From positions 1-59,319 of the forward strand of contig JAJZOZ010000003.1 in NCBI GenBank assembly GCA_021811405.1: a DNA stretch of 59,319 nt, read 5' to 3'. The translations under genes and the position numbers were made by a program. The notes below the pieces were generated by a model that worked only from the letters and a program-made list of their open reading frames with translations, was not told the origin of the DNA and made no database searches. Positions 20,466 to 31,359 of the stretch are shown here, piece after piece (position 1 is the stretch's first letter; each line of letters begins with the position of its first letter). The stretch comes from a bacterium (GTDB lineage Bacteria; Elusimicrobiota; Elusimicrobia; Elusimicrobiales; UBA9959).

Positions 20466-21431
20466 ATGTCAACTTTCTCTAAACAGCTCGTTATCCCCGA
20501 AGGCCTCAACGTCGAGGATAAGACCAGGACCGAAAACTACTCCAAGTTCACCGCCGAGCCCTACGAGAAGGGTTACGGCCACACGATAGGCAACTCGCTG
20601 CGCCGCATCCTGCTGTCGTCCCTCGAGGGCGCCGCGGTGGTCGCCGTGCGCATCAAGGGAGCCCGCCATGAGTACTCCGCCGTCAACGGCGTGCAGGAGG
20701 ACGTGGTCAACATCATCCTGAACCTGAAGCGCCTGCGCGTGCGCCTGAAGGGCGAGGGCCCCGAGACGCTGCTGATCAGCGTTAAGGGCAAGAAGGAAGT
20801 GAAGGCCTCCGACATCAAGGAGAACGCCAACGTCGAGGTCATCAACAAGGACCTCGTGATCGCGCACGTCGAGTCCGGCGCCGAGTTCGAGGCCGAGCTC
20901 GAGATAGCCAAGGGCGCCGGCTACCTGACCTCCGACGAGATCCGCTCCCGGATGAACCTCCCGATGGAGTTCATCCCGATGGACGCGATCTTCTCCCCTA
21001 TCCAGAAGGTCCATTACACCGTCGAGAACGCCCGCGTGGGCCAGCGCACCGACTACGACAAGCTCGTGCTCGAGGTCTGGACCGACGGGACGATGACGCC
21101 GGCCGACGCCGTCTCCAACACCGCGGCGCTGCTGCGCCGCTCGATCATGCCGTTCCTGCCGGCCGAGGAGGCCGCCAAGGAGCCGGTGAAGGCCGAGGAC
21201 AAGGCCGAGACCGCCGGAGAGTCCTCCTCCAAGCTCGACCAGGGCGTGGAGATGATAGAGCTCTCCTCCCGCGCCTCCAACTGCCTGAAGGTGGCCGGCA
21301 TCCAGACGATAGGCGAACTGGTCAGCAAGACCGAGGGCGACCTGCTGTCCGTGAAGAACTTCGGCCAGAAGTCGCTGGACGAGATAAAGGAAAAGCTCAA
21401 GGAAATGGGCCTTTCCCTCGGGATGAAGTAA
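20466..21431 (+). CDS. rpoA: RNA polymerase alpha subunit
   Basis: GYGHTIGNSLRRILLSSLEGAAV...; alpha-CTD IELSSRASNCLKVAGIQTIGELVSKTEGDLLSVKNFGQKSLDEI. Confidence 0.98.
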   Translation: MSTFSKQLVIPEGLNVEDKTRTENYSKFTAEPYEKGYGHTIGNSLRRILLSSLEGAAVVAVRIKGARHEYSAVNGVQEDVVNIILNLKRLRVRLKGEGPETLLISVKGKKEVKASDIKENANVEVINKDLVIAHVESGAEFEAELEIAKGAGYLTSDEIRSRMNLPMEFIPMDAIFSPIQKVHYTVENARVGQRTDYDKLVLEVWTDGTMTPADAVSNTAALLRRSIMPFLPAEEAAKEPVKAEDKAETAGESSSKLDQGVEMIELSSRASNCLKVAGIQTIGELVSKTEGDLLSVKNFGQKSLDEIKEKLKEMGLSLGMK

Positions 21432-21456
21432 CTCAACTTACGTCAAGGAACGCATT

Positions 21457-21798
21457 ATGATAAAGAATCTGGGCGCGAGAAAACTTTCCAGGACCGGTTC
21501 GCACCGCCGCGCGATGTTCTCCAACATGGCCTCCAGCCTGCTGCTGCACGAGAAGGTGCAGACCACGCTGCCCAAGGCCAAGGAACTGCGCAAGGTGGCC
21601 GAGCGCGTGATAGCCGACGCGAAGAACAACCGCCGCGTCGAGGTGCGCCGCGTGATCAAGGACAAGGCCGTCTACCAGAAGGTGTTCGAGGTGATAGCGC
21701 CGCGCTACAAGGAACGCGCGGGCGGCTTCACCCGCATCCTGAAACTCGGCCCCCGGAAGGGGGACGCGACGGAAGTCGCGCTGGTGAAGCTGGTCTAA
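21457..21798 (+). CDS. rplQ: 50S ribosomal protein L17
   Basis: [42 protein letters not shown]...[27 protein letters not shown]. Confidence 0.97.
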   Translation: MIKNLGARKLSRTGSHRRAMFSNMASSLLLHEKVQTTLPKAKELRKVAERVIADAKNNRRVEVRRVIKDKAVYQKVFEVIAPRYKERAGGFTRILKLGPRKGDATEVALVKLV

Positions 21799-21805
21799 GA
21801 CAAAA

Positions 21806-22840
<1,035 letters not shown>

Positions 22841-22895
22841 CGGCCGGCGTCCCGCCCGGCCGCGGTTCCAGGAGGGTCCCCCCGGGGGACTGGCG

Positions 22896-23753
22896 ATGAG
22901 CAGAGAGAAAGACGCCGCCAATTACGCTTTAGTTTCCTTCGCCGTTCTGTCGGTCCTCCTCCTTCTTTTCCCCGCTTCCCGCCTGGCCCACACGGCCCGC
23001 GTCATAGCCAGCTACAGCCTTTACCCGTCGCTGCATTACGGCGCCAAGTACGCCCATTTCGTCCGCAACGTGCCGTCCAACGTGGTGGCCCTGCTCGAGA
23101 CCGACCAGGAGAACAGGACCCTGCGCGCCAGGAACAAGGAGCTGGAGCTGCAGCTGCAGCGGGCGGCCGTGATCGAGGCCGACAACGAGCGCCTGGCCGC
23201 GGCTATGCGCCTGTCGCGCTACCTCCCGTGGGCCGGGGCGTGGGCCCGCGTGATCAACAAGGACCCCTCCGACTGGTACGGCTCCTTCTTCATAGACAAG
23301 GGCTCCGACGACGGCATTGCGGTAAACGACACCGTGCTCGGCCTGCAGGGCGAGAAGGCCGGCCTGGCCGGCCGCGTCTTCGAGGTCTATCCCAAGTTCT
23401 CCAAGGTGCTGCTGCTGACCAACCCGTCGGCCTCGGCGGTCTGCTCGATAGCGCCGGCCGGCATGGAGGCGCTCGTGGAGGGCCGCGGCACCTGGCGGCT
23501 CAAGATGAACTACGTGCCCGAGGACTCCGGGGTCGCCGAGGGCGCGGAACTGGTGACGGCCAAGGGCGGACTGCTGTTCCCGGCCGGCGTGCCGGTGGGC
23601 ACGGTGACCAAGGTCTATCCCCGCGAATCCTCGATGAACTTCATCACGGCCGAGGTGCAGCCGCTGGTGAACGTCAACATCCTCAAGGAAGTCTACGTCG
23701 TGCGCAGGAAGCTGCCGCTCGAGTTCCCTGAGCGGGCGGGGGACGCCCGATGA
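22896..23753 (+). CDS. mreC: Rod shape-determining protein MreC
   Basis: N-terminal TM plus coiled coil, ARVINKDPSDWYGSFFIDKGSDDGIAVNDTVLG; position between mreB and mreD. Confidence 0.93.
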   Translation: MSREKDAANYALVSFAVLSVLLLLFPASRLAHTARVIASYSLYPSLHYGAKYAHFVRNVPSNVVALLETDQENRTLRARNKELELQLQRAAVIEADNERLAAAMRLSRYLPWAGAWARVINKDPSDWYGSFFIDKGSDDGIAVNDTVLGLQGEKAGLAGRVFEVYPKFSKVLLLTNPSASAVCSIAPAGMEALVEGRGTWRLKMNYVPEDSGVAEGAELVTAKGGLLFPAGVPVGTVTKVYPRESSMNFITAEVQPLVNVNILKEVYVVRRKLPLEFPERAGDAR

Positions 23754-24229
23754 CCCTGCTGCTGGAAATACTGGTCTACCTCTTCACCGGCGTCTTCTAC
23801 TGGTGGTGGACGCAGAACCTGACCTTCTTCGGGCTGGCCCCCAACTTCATCTTCGCCGGGGCGCTCTGCGCGGCGATACTCGCGGGCCCGGTCAAGGGCA
23901 TAGCCTGGGGCTTCTTCCTCGGGCTGTACGCGGACATGCTGGGCTCCGGCCCGCTGGGCGGCTACGCCCTGACCTACACGCTGATGGCCTATATAGTCCA
24001 CCTGGTCAAGCGCCAGTTCGACATGGACAGCTTCTTTTCCCAGCTGGTGGCCGCGGTCTCGCTTTCCTGGATCAGCATGCTTTTCTACATGGGGCTGAGC
24101 CTCGCTTTCGCGAGGATCAACCCGACGGGACTTAAAATTTTCCTGGCGGAACCTTTCCTGAACGCGCTGGCGGTGCCGGCCGTGTTCCAGCTGTTCTACC
24201 GGGCCCAGCGGCGGCTGCACGTGCTATGA
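23750..24229 (+). CDS. mreD: Rod shape-determining protein MreD
   Basis: Multi-TM protein in mreBC-[D]-mrdA-rodA order; GIAWGFFLGLYADMLGSGPLGGYALTYTLMAYIV. Confidence 0.88.
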   Translation: MTLLLEILVYLFTGVFYWWWTQNLTFFGLAPNFIFAGALCAAILAGPVKGIAWGFFLGLYADMLGSGPLGGYALTYTLMAYIVHLVKRQFDMDSFFSQLVAAVSLSWISMLFYMGLSLAFARINPTGLKIFLAEPFLNALAVPAVFQLFYRAQRRLHVL

Positions 24230-26079
24230 TCGACCGCCAGACCTCGCAGGAAAGGCTCGATCTCCTCTGGGTGCTGGCCTCCTCCGCCGCTCTTATCTTC
24301 CTCGTCCGCCTCGTCAGCCTGCAGGTCATCGGCGGCTCCTATTACAGGGAGCTGGCCGAGAAGAACCGTACCCAGGTCATCAGCCAGACGGCCCCGCGCG
24401 GGCGCATCTATTCGGCGGACGGCGAGGCCATAGCCACCAGCCGGCCTTCCTTCAGCCTCATCTATTTCCCGGGCCAGACCAAGCCCGGCCCCGAGCTGGA
24501 CCGCATGGCGCGCTCGCTGGCCGGCCCGCTGCGCGCCGACACGGAGGACCTGCGCAGGACGATAAGCAGGGCCGCCACCAGGGAGACGCCGGTGCGCCTG
24601 GCCGAGAACCTGCCGGCCAAGGTGATGCTGGCGCTCTCCGAGCTGAAGGCCGTCTACCCCGGCATAGACATTATCGTCGAAGCGAGGCGCTATTACCCTT
24701 TCGGGGCGTACCTCAGTCACCTGGTCGGCTACATAGGCAAGATGGATTCCAGGGACTGGTCCCGCCTCTCCGGGGAGAAGACCTACTCGATGGACTCCCG
24801 CCTCGGCAAGGCCGGGCTCGAGAAGACGTACGAGAAGGAACTGAAGGGCAAGGACGGCGGCATCTACCTGGAGGTGGATTCCCGCGGCAAGCTGAACCGC
24901 GTGCTCGAGAGCCGCAAGTGGTCGCCGGGGGCCGATATCTACCTGACGATAGATTCCAAGGCCCAGGCGGCCGCCGAGGAAGGCCTGAAGAAGTCCGTCA
25001 GCGGCAAGGGCGCCGTGGTGGCCCTGGACCCGCGCACCGGCGCCGTGCTCGCCTTCGCGTCTATGCCGGACTACGACCCCAATATGTTCGTGCTGTCCGG
25101 TTCCGAAAAGGAAGGGCTGGCCGCCGGCGAGGTGCTGCCGGAGTTCAACGTGGCCCTGCAGGGCACCTACCCGCCCGGCTCCATCTTCAAGATCGTCACC
25201 TCCGCCGCCATACTGGAGAGCGGCCGCGTCTCGCCCGAAGAGCGGGTCTTCTGCCCCGGCTGGTACGACGCCGGCAGCAGGATCTTCAAGTGCTGGGACA
25301 AGAAGGGGCACGGCAGGGTGGATTTCATAGAAGGACTGGCCAAGTCCTGCGACGTCTATTATTACACGATGGGGCAGCGGGCCGGCGCGCTGGCCATAGA
25401 GAAGTACGCGCGCGCCTTCGGCCTGGGGCGGCCTTCCGGCATCGCGCTGCCCGACGAGAAGTCCGGCAACGTTTTCGGTCCCAGCAAGCGGGCCGACAAG
25501 AAGAGCTACTGGTTCATAGGCGATACGCTGAACCTGGCCATCGGGCAGGGCGAGACGCTGGTCACGCCGATGCAGGCCGCCGACATGATAGCCGCGGTGG
25601 CCAACGGCGGCGTCTTCCACAGGCCGTATTACGTCGACCGCATAGTCCGCGGCGACGGCCAGGTGCTCAAGCGCTCCAAACCGGAGACCACGGGCGAAGT
25701 GGAGCTCAAGGACAGCACCTGGGCGCTTATCCGGGAGGGCCTGCACAGCGTGGTCGACGAAGGCACCGGGCGGGCGGCGCAGATAAAGGGCGCCGAGGTC
25801 TACGGCAAGACCGGCACGGCGCAGAACCCGCACGGCAAGGACCACGCCTGGTTCGTCTCCTACGCCACCGTAAACGGCCAGCCGTCCAAGGTGGCCGTGG
25901 CCGTGCTGGTGGAACACGGGGAACACGGCGCCTCGGCTGCCGCGCCGATAGCCAAGGCCGTCATAGAGGCAGTCCTCAGGAACGACCTCGCCGTCAAGCA
26001 GGCCGGGCCGGCCCCGGCGGGCGCGCCGGCCCCGTCCACGTCGGCCCCGGCGGGCGCGCCGGCGCGGGAGGCCACATGA
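24226..26079 (+). CDS. mrdA: Penicillin-binding protein 2
   Basis: RGRIYSADGEAIATSRPSF..., YPPGSIFKIVTSAAIL (SxxK), KTGTAQNPHGKDHAWFVSYA. Confidence 0.96.
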   Translation: MIDRQTSQERLDLLWVLASSAALIFLVRLVSLQVIGGSYYRELAEKNRTQVISQTAPRGRIYSADGEAIATSRPSFSLIYFPGQTKPGPELDRMARSLAGPLRADTEDLRRTISRAATRETPVRLAENLPAKVMLALSELKAVYPGIDIIVEARRYYPFGAYLSHLVGYIGKMDSRDWSRLSGEKTYSMDSRLGKAGLEKTYEKELKGKDGGIYLEVDSRGKLNRVLESRKWSPGADIYLTIDSKAQAAAEEGLKKSVSGKGAVVALDPRTGAVLAFASMPDYDPNMFVLSGSEKEGLAAGEVLPEFNVALQGTYPPGSIFKIVTSAAILESGRVSPEERVFCPGWYDAGSRIFKCWDKKGHGRVDFIEGLAKSCDVYYYTMGQRAGALAIEKYARAFGLGRPSGIALPDEKSGNVFGPSKRADKKSYWFIGDTLNLAIGQGETLVTPMQAADMIAAVANGGVFHRPYYVDRIVRGDGQVLKRSKPETTGEVELKDSTWALIREGLHSVVDEGTGRAAQIKGAEVYGKTGTAQNPHGKDHAWFVSYATVNGQPSKVAVAVLVEHGEHGASAAAPIAKAVIEAVLRNDLAVKQAGPAPAGAPAPSTSAPAGAPAREAT

Positions 26080-27416
26080 TAGACACGCCCGGAGCTTCGC
26101 TGAGGAAGAACAGGATGGACTGGGTCCTGTTCATCGCGGCCATGGCCCTGCTGGCCGTCGGCACCATAGCCATACTTTCCTCGGTCGCCGCCCTGCCGGG
26201 CCAGGCGCGCATAGTCCGCGTGCAGTTCACCGCCATCCCGCTGGCGCTGATAACGCTGGCGGCGGTCTGGAGCGTGAATTACCAGGTCTACCAGGACCAG
26301 TGGAAATTCGTCTACGGGGCGCTGCTGGTCTTCCTGGCCGGCGTGCTCTTCATCGGCGTAGTGGACAAGGGCGCCCGCTCGTGGTACCGCCTCCCTTTCT
26401 TCTCCATACAGCCTTCGGAGTTCTCCCGCGTCGGGCTGATACTGGTGCTGGCGAACTTCCTGGACAAGCGCATGGGCAAGATAAAGGAGCTGAGGACGGT
26501 GCTCGGGGCGTTCGCGCTCTGCGTGCCGGTGTTCCTGCTGCTGATAAAGCAGCCGGATTTCTCGGCGATACTGATAACCTTCCCGGTGGCGCTCATCATG
26601 CTGTTCGCGGCCGGCGCCAGCGTCTTCCACCTCTCCATCATAGTCGGCTACGCGGTCATCTCCGCCCTCTTCCCGGTGCTGTGGACGATCATAAACCTGA
26701 ACCCGGAACTGCTGGACAACTCGCTGGTCTCCTATTTCTTCCACCTCTCCGACTCCTGGGCCGGGGCGGCCGCGTTCGTGGCGGCCGCGGCGTTCGGCTT
26801 CTGGCTGCTGTGGCGCCTTTCGGTGCAGCTGTACGCGAACCTGTCCGGGGTCTATTTCGCCGGGGCGGCGCTGGTGCTGATACTCGGCTTTTTCTCCGGC
26901 GTGATGGTGAAGAACCAGATGAAGGATTACCAGCAGAAGCGCCTGGAGGTCTTCCTGTCCCCGGAATCTGACCCGCGCGGCGCCGGCTACAACCTGCTGC
27001 AGGCGCGCATAGCCATAGGCTCCGGGGGCATACTGGGCCGGGGCATCTTCTCCGGCACGCAGTCGCGCCTGGGTTTCGTGCCCGAGAGGCACACCGACTT
27101 CATCCTCGCCGTGGTGGGCGAGGAGATGGGCTTCTGGGGCATGCTGCTCGTCACGGGACTGTACGCGCTGCTGATGCGGCGCGTCATGCTGGGCGCGCGG
27201 CTGGCGAGGGACCGCTTCGGTTACCTGGTCAACTGCGGGATCTTCGGCATGTTCCTCGTCTATTTCTGCATAAATTTCGGCATGCTGCTGGGGCTGGCCC
27301 CGGTGGCGGGCGTGCCGCTGCCGCTGGTCTCGTACGGCGGCTCCAACCTGGTCGCCACGATGATGGCCCTCGGCATAGCCGAATCGGTCTACGCCAGGAG
27401 GTACGCGCTGGTCTGA
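26076..27416 (+). CDS. rodA: Rod shape-determining protein RodA (SEDS glycosyltransferase)
   Basis: ATG at 26076 (in frame within ORF 24918..27416); FSIQPSEFSRVGLILVLANFL...VPERHTDFILAVVGEEMGFWG...LPLVSYGGSNLVATMMALG. Confidence 0.95.
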   Translation: MIDTPGASLRKNRMDWVLFIAAMALLAVGTIAILSSVAALPGQARIVRVQFTAIPLALITLAAVWSVNYQVYQDQWKFVYGALLVFLAGVLFIGVVDKGARSWYRLPFFSIQPSEFSRVGLILVLANFLDKRMGKIKELRTVLGAFALCVPVFLLLIKQPDFSAILITFPVALIMLFAAGASVFHLSIIVGYAVISALFPVLWTIINLNPELLDNSLVSYFFHLSDSWAGAAAFVAAAAFGFWLLWRLSVQLYANLSGVYFAGAALVLILGFFSGVMVKNQMKDYQQKRLEVFLSPESDPRGAGYNLLQARIAIGSGGILGRGIFSGTQSRLGFVPERHTDFILAVVGEEMGFWGMLLVTGLYALLMRRVMLGARLARDRFGYLVNCGIFGMFLVYFCINFGMLLGLAPVAGVPLPLVSYGGSNLVATMMALGIAESVYARRYALV

Positions 27417-27444
27417 CCGGGGGGCCTGTCATTAAGACAACATT

Positions 27445-28122
27445 ATGAACGAAGGACCAAGGTCACGCATAAGGCTCAAGTTCGCGCGCCTAGCCGCGGC
27501 GAAGGACACGACGCACCTGGAACAGATAAAGGAACTGCGCTCGCGCGCCGCGCGCTCGGGGCTGAAGTTCTGGCCCGCCAGGATAGGCGGACAGGCGGCG
27601 CCGAAGATGGCCTTCGGCCCGGCCGCGTCGGTGGGCCACGAGAGCCTCTGCGAGTACGCCGACCTCTACCTGGAGGAGTTCGCCAGGGAGGACGCGGCCG
27701 CCGAGAAGCTCCGCCCGTTCGACGACGAGAATTTCAGGCTGATCTCCGCCAGGCGGGTGCCGGTCTTTTTCCCGGCGATAGAGGCGGCGGTCAACGCGGC
27801 GGAGTACTTCATGGAGGCGGATTTCCCGGCCGGTTTCTCGGACGCCGCGGTGGACGCCTTCATGGCCCGCAAGAGCGTGGAGTGGGAGAAGGTGAAGTCC
27901 ACCGGCGAGCGCAAGACGCTCGACGCCAGGGCCCCGGTACTCTCGGCCTCGTTCGACCGGGAGGCCTCGCTGCTGAAGGTCACGCTGAAGCTGGAGCCCG
28001 GCAAGAACATCAAGCCGGAGGTGGCCGCCGAACTGATGGCCGGCGCCCGTCCCGTTTTCAGGCGCATAGTGCGCAGGGAGCTGTACTGGTTCGGCTCGGG
28101 AGGCCGGCTGGAAGTTTTTTAG
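27445..28122 (+). CDS. DUF2344 (radical-SAM-linked family, TIGR03936-like) protein
   Basis: IRLKFARLAAAKDTTHLEQIKELRSRAARSGLKFWPARIGGQAAPKMAFGPAASVGHES...; next to rng. Confidence 0.75.
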   Translation: MNEGPRSRIRLKFARLAAAKDTTHLEQIKELRSRAARSGLKFWPARIGGQAAPKMAFGPAASVGHESLCEYADLYLEEFAREDAAAEKLRPFDDENFRLISARRVPVFFPAIEAAVNAAEYFMEADFPAGFSDAAVDAFMARKSVEWEKVKSTGERKTLDARAPVLSASFDREASLLKVTLKLEPGKNIKPEVAAELMAGARPVFRRIVRRELYWFGSGGRLEVF

Positions 28123-28143
28123 CGATCCCCAAGGAGAGACAAT

Positions 28144-29592
28144 ATGACGAACAAGAAAGTAAAAAGAGAGATTTTCGCGAACACCTCGTTCGAGGAGACC
28201 CGCATAGCTATACTGGAGGACGGCAAGCTCAGCGAGCTGTTCTGGGAGCGCAGGAGCTCGGGCAACATCGTGGGCAACATCTACAAGGCCCGCGTCGAGA
28301 ACGTGCTGCCCGGCATCTCGAGCGCGTTCATGGATATAGGCCTCGACAAGAACGCCTATATCTACATTTCCGACGTGCTCGGCAACCAGAAGGACGCGAT
28401 AGACAAGCTGCTGAAGAAGGACCAGGAGGTCATGGTGCAGGTGACCAAGGACGCCATCGGCACCAAGGGCATGAAGGTCACGATGGACGTCTCGCTGCCC
28501 GGCCGCTACCTGGTGCTGACCCCGTTCCAGGACTTCGTCGGCGTGTCCAAGAGCATCGAGGACGACGGGGAGCGCAAGCGCCTGTCCGCGATCATGCGCA
28601 AGATAGCCGACTCCAAGATGCTGGGGACCAAGGGCTGCATCGTGCGCACCGAGGCCGAAGGCGCCACCGAGGAGGAGCTGGAGCGCGAGATAAAGTACCT
28701 GCTGCGGATGTGGGACACCGTACAGGGCCGCTACGACAGCTCCAGGCCGCCCGCGCTGCTGCACAAGGACCTGGATATGACGATGCAGGTCGCCCGCGAC
28801 ATCCTTTCCGACGAGACCGCGATCTACATGCTCGACAACAGGGACGATTACAACAACGTGGCGGAGCTGGCCGCCAAGATCTCTCCCGACCTGAAGGACC
28901 GCGTTAAGTACTACGACAGCAAGACGCCGATCTTCAAGGCCTTCGGCATAGAGAAGGGCATAGAGGAACTGCGCAAGATAAAGGTGCCGCTGCCGAACGG
29001 CGGTTCCATCATCATCCAGGAGGCCGAGTCCCTCTGCGCGATAGACGTGAACACCGGCCGCTTCACCGGCAACAAGTCGCAGGAGGAGACCGTCACCGCG
29101 ACGAACATAGAGGCCGCCCAGGAGGTGGCCAGGCAGCTGCGGCTGCGCAACATCGGCGGCATCATCGTGATAGACTTCATAGACATGAAGAAGGCCTCCA
29201 ACCGCAGCAAGGTGGTCAGCTCGCTGGAGGCGGCCGTGGCCCGCGACCGGGCCAAGATCCGCATCCTGCCGATCACCAGGCTCGGCCTCGTGGAGATGAC
29301 CCGAGAGCGCAAGCGCGAGAGCACCAACAGCCTGCTGACCGAGGAGTGCCCCGAGTGCCACGGTTCCGGGCGCGTGCTCTCCAGCGAGAGCATACGCATT
29401 CAGATCCAGCGGGAGATACACAACATCACGATGGGCCGTCCCGGCGGCAGCCTCCGGGTGATCACGCACCCCATCCTGGCCGAGGTGCTGAAGAAGAAGC
29501 AGGCGATGATGGAGAAGAACGTCCACCGCAGCGTAAAGCTGGCCTCGGACCCGCAGCTCACCTGGGAGGACTACCGGATAATCCTCGAGTAG
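28144..29592 (+). CDS. rng: Ribonuclease G/E family
   Basis: TRIAILEDGKLSELFWERRSSGNIVGNIYKARVENVLPGISSAFMDIGLDKNAYIYISD...GGIIVIDFIDMKKASNR...CPECHGSGRV. Confidence 0.96.
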   Translation: MTNKKVKREIFANTSFEETRIAILEDGKLSELFWERRSSGNIVGNIYKARVENVLPGISSAFMDIGLDKNAYIYISDVLGNQKDAIDKLLKKDQEVMVQVTKDAIGTKGMKVTMDVSLPGRYLVLTPFQDFVGVSKSIEDDGERKRLSAIMRKIADSKMLGTKGCIVRTEAEGATEEELEREIKYLLRMWDTVQGRYDSSRPPALLHKDLDMTMQVARDILSDETAIYMLDNRDDYNNVAELAAKISPDLKDRVKYYDSKTPIFKAFGIEKGIEELRKIKVPLPNGGSIIIQEAESLCAIDVNTGRFTGNKSQEETVTATNIEAAQEVARQLRLRNIGGIIVIDFIDMKKASNRSKVVSSLEAAVARDRAKIRILPITRLGLVEMTRERKRESTNSLLTEECPECHGSGRVLSSESIRIQIQREIHNITMGRPGGSLRVITHPILAEVLKKKQAMMEKNVHRSVKLASDPQLTWEDYRIILE

Positions 29593-29666
29593 CGTTGCGC
29601 GGGCGGTCCCGGTAATTGTTAAATAGTACGCGGTAAGGGGCGGCGCCCTTTCCCGACGACACGGAG

Positions 29667-31337
29667 ATGAGAGAAATGCTGAAACGCTTATCCATGCTAT
29701 TGCTTCTCGGGGCGCTCTGCGCGCCGGCCCAGGCCAGGGTGGACCAGATCTCGTACATGAAGAACGGCGTCTACTCCGGCAAGATCGGCACCTACACCCT
29801 GGGAGGGGCCAGCTACCTGGACGCCTCCGAGGCGGCGAAGCTGATCGGCGGCAAGATCTACTGGTACCCGGTCTCCGGCAAGCTGCTGCTGCAGATCAAG
29901 GGGAAGAGGGTGGTGTTCTTCCTGAAGTCGGACTCGATCACGATCAACGACGAAAAGGTGGAGTACCCGAACCCCATGATAGTCCGCGGCGGCAAGGCCT
30001 TCCTCGCGCTCAGCTTCTTCGTCTCCGGCCATTTCTCGGAGGCTTTCGGCTTCAGCCTCGAGTACAACAAGGACGCGGGGACGCTGTCGGCTCAGCGCGC
30101 CGTCAACATCACCTCCGTCAACTACTTCTCGCACTCGGACAAGACGCGCATAGTGGTCTACATGGAGGAGCCGCTGGAATGGCAGTCGTCGCAGAAGGAG
30201 AACAACCTCTTCAAGGTCAACATCTTCGGCGGCGTGATAGCCCGCGAGGAGAAGCTCTCCATCGGAGACGGCGTGCTGAAAAGCGCCGACCTGATGCAGG
30301 AGAACAAGACCGCCCGCCTGGTGCTGGACCCGGACGAGAATTTCGGAGAGGTCAAGGTGTTCAGCCTTTCCGACCCGGACCGCCTGGTGATAGACGTTTC
30401 AAAGAAGATCGCCCCCGTCCAGCAGAGCATTGGCGGCACGCCTTCCGCGGGGGCCTCGCCGTCCGCTGCCGTCTCCGGGGCAGCCGATACGGCCGCTGCT
30501 GCGGCCGCAGCTCCGGCGGCAGCGGCCGCCGTCGCCGCTTCTATCACCCCGGTGATCTCCCCTTCAGGAGCGGGCGAGGCCGCCCCCGCCCAGCCGTCCC
30601 AGCCGCTCCAGCCTTCCGTGCTGCCGGCCATACCGGATAAGATCGAGGTCGGGGCCGGGAAGAAGCGGGTGGTCATAGACGCCGGCCACGGCGGAAAGGA
30701 CCCCGGCGGCCGCAAACTGTTCGGGCTGAAGGAGAAGGACCTCAACCTCTACGTCGCGCAGGACCTCTACAAGCTGATGAAGGCGGACGACATGTACGAC
30801 GTGCTGATGACGCGCAACAGCGACGAGTTCATCCCGCTGGCGGACCGCTCGGTCATCGCGAACAATTTCAAGGCGGACATCTTCATCTCCATCCACGCCA
30901 ACGCCTCCAGCGACCGGCGCGAGAAGGGCTTCGAGATCTACTTCATGTCGGAGAAGGCCTCGGACCCCTGGGCGGCGCAGGTGGCCGACTACGAGAACTC
31001 CGTGGTCGGCATGGAGGACGGGGGAGGCCAGCAGGACCCGGCCGCTATGCTGCTGCACTCGATGGCGCGCAACGAGTACCTGAACGAGGGCAGCAAGCTG
31101 GCCGGCTTCGTCGGGGCGGAGATGGAGAACCGGACCCCTTTCAGGAACCGGGGCGTCAAGCAGGCGGCCTTCTACGTGCTGCGCGGCACCTACGCGCCGG
31201 GCATCCTGGTGGAGATGGGCTTCATGACCAATTCCAACGACCAGAAGAACATGAACAGCGGCAAGGTGCGGGAGAAGATAGCTTCCGCCATCTACCGCGG
31301 CGTGCAGGACTACGCCAAGAAAAAGGGATGGAAGTAG
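29667..31337 (+). CDS. N-acetylmuramoyl-L-alanine amidase (AMIN-like N-term, Ala-rich linker, Amidase_3)
   Basis: VVIDAGHGGKDPGGRKLFGLKEKDLNLYVAQDLYKLM...SIHANASSDR...GILVEMGFMTNSNDQKNM. Confidence 0.93.
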   Translation: MREMLKRLSMLLLLGALCAPAQARVDQISYMKNGVYSGKIGTYTLGGASYLDASEAAKLIGGKIYWYPVSGKLLLQIKGKRVVFFLKSDSITINDEKVEYPNPMIVRGGKAFLALSFFVSGHFSEAFGFSLEYNKDAGTLSAQRAVNITSVNYFSHSDKTRIVVYMEEPLEWQSSQKENNLFKVNIFGGVIAREEKLSIGDGVLKSADLMQENKTARLVLDPDENFGEVKVFSLSDPDRLVIDVSKKIAPVQQSIGGTPSAGASPSAAVSGAADTAAAAAAAPAAAAAVAASITPVISPSGAGEAAPAQPSQPLQPSVLPAIPDKIEVGAGKKRVVIDAGHGGKDPGGRKLFGLKEKDLNLYVAQDLYKLMKADDMYDVLMTRNSDEFIPLADRSVIANNFKADIFISIHANASSDRREKGFEIYFMSEKASDPWAAQVADYENSVVGMEDGGGQQDPAAMLLHSMARNEYLNEGSKLAGFVGAEMENRTPFRNRGVKQAAFYVLRGTYAPGILVEMGFMTNSNDQKNMNSGKVREKIASAIYRGVQDYAKKKGWK

Positions 31338-31359
31338 CCGGGAGGCCGGAGCTGGCGGC

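Noticed and set aside
24918-26075. N-terminal part of ORF 24918..27416
   Set aside because: Arg/Gly-rich shadow frame over mrdA; rodA starts at 26076.
27490-29526. 678-aa minus-strand ORF
   Set aside because: Antisense shadow of DUF2344 and rng, composition typical of high-GC reverse frames.
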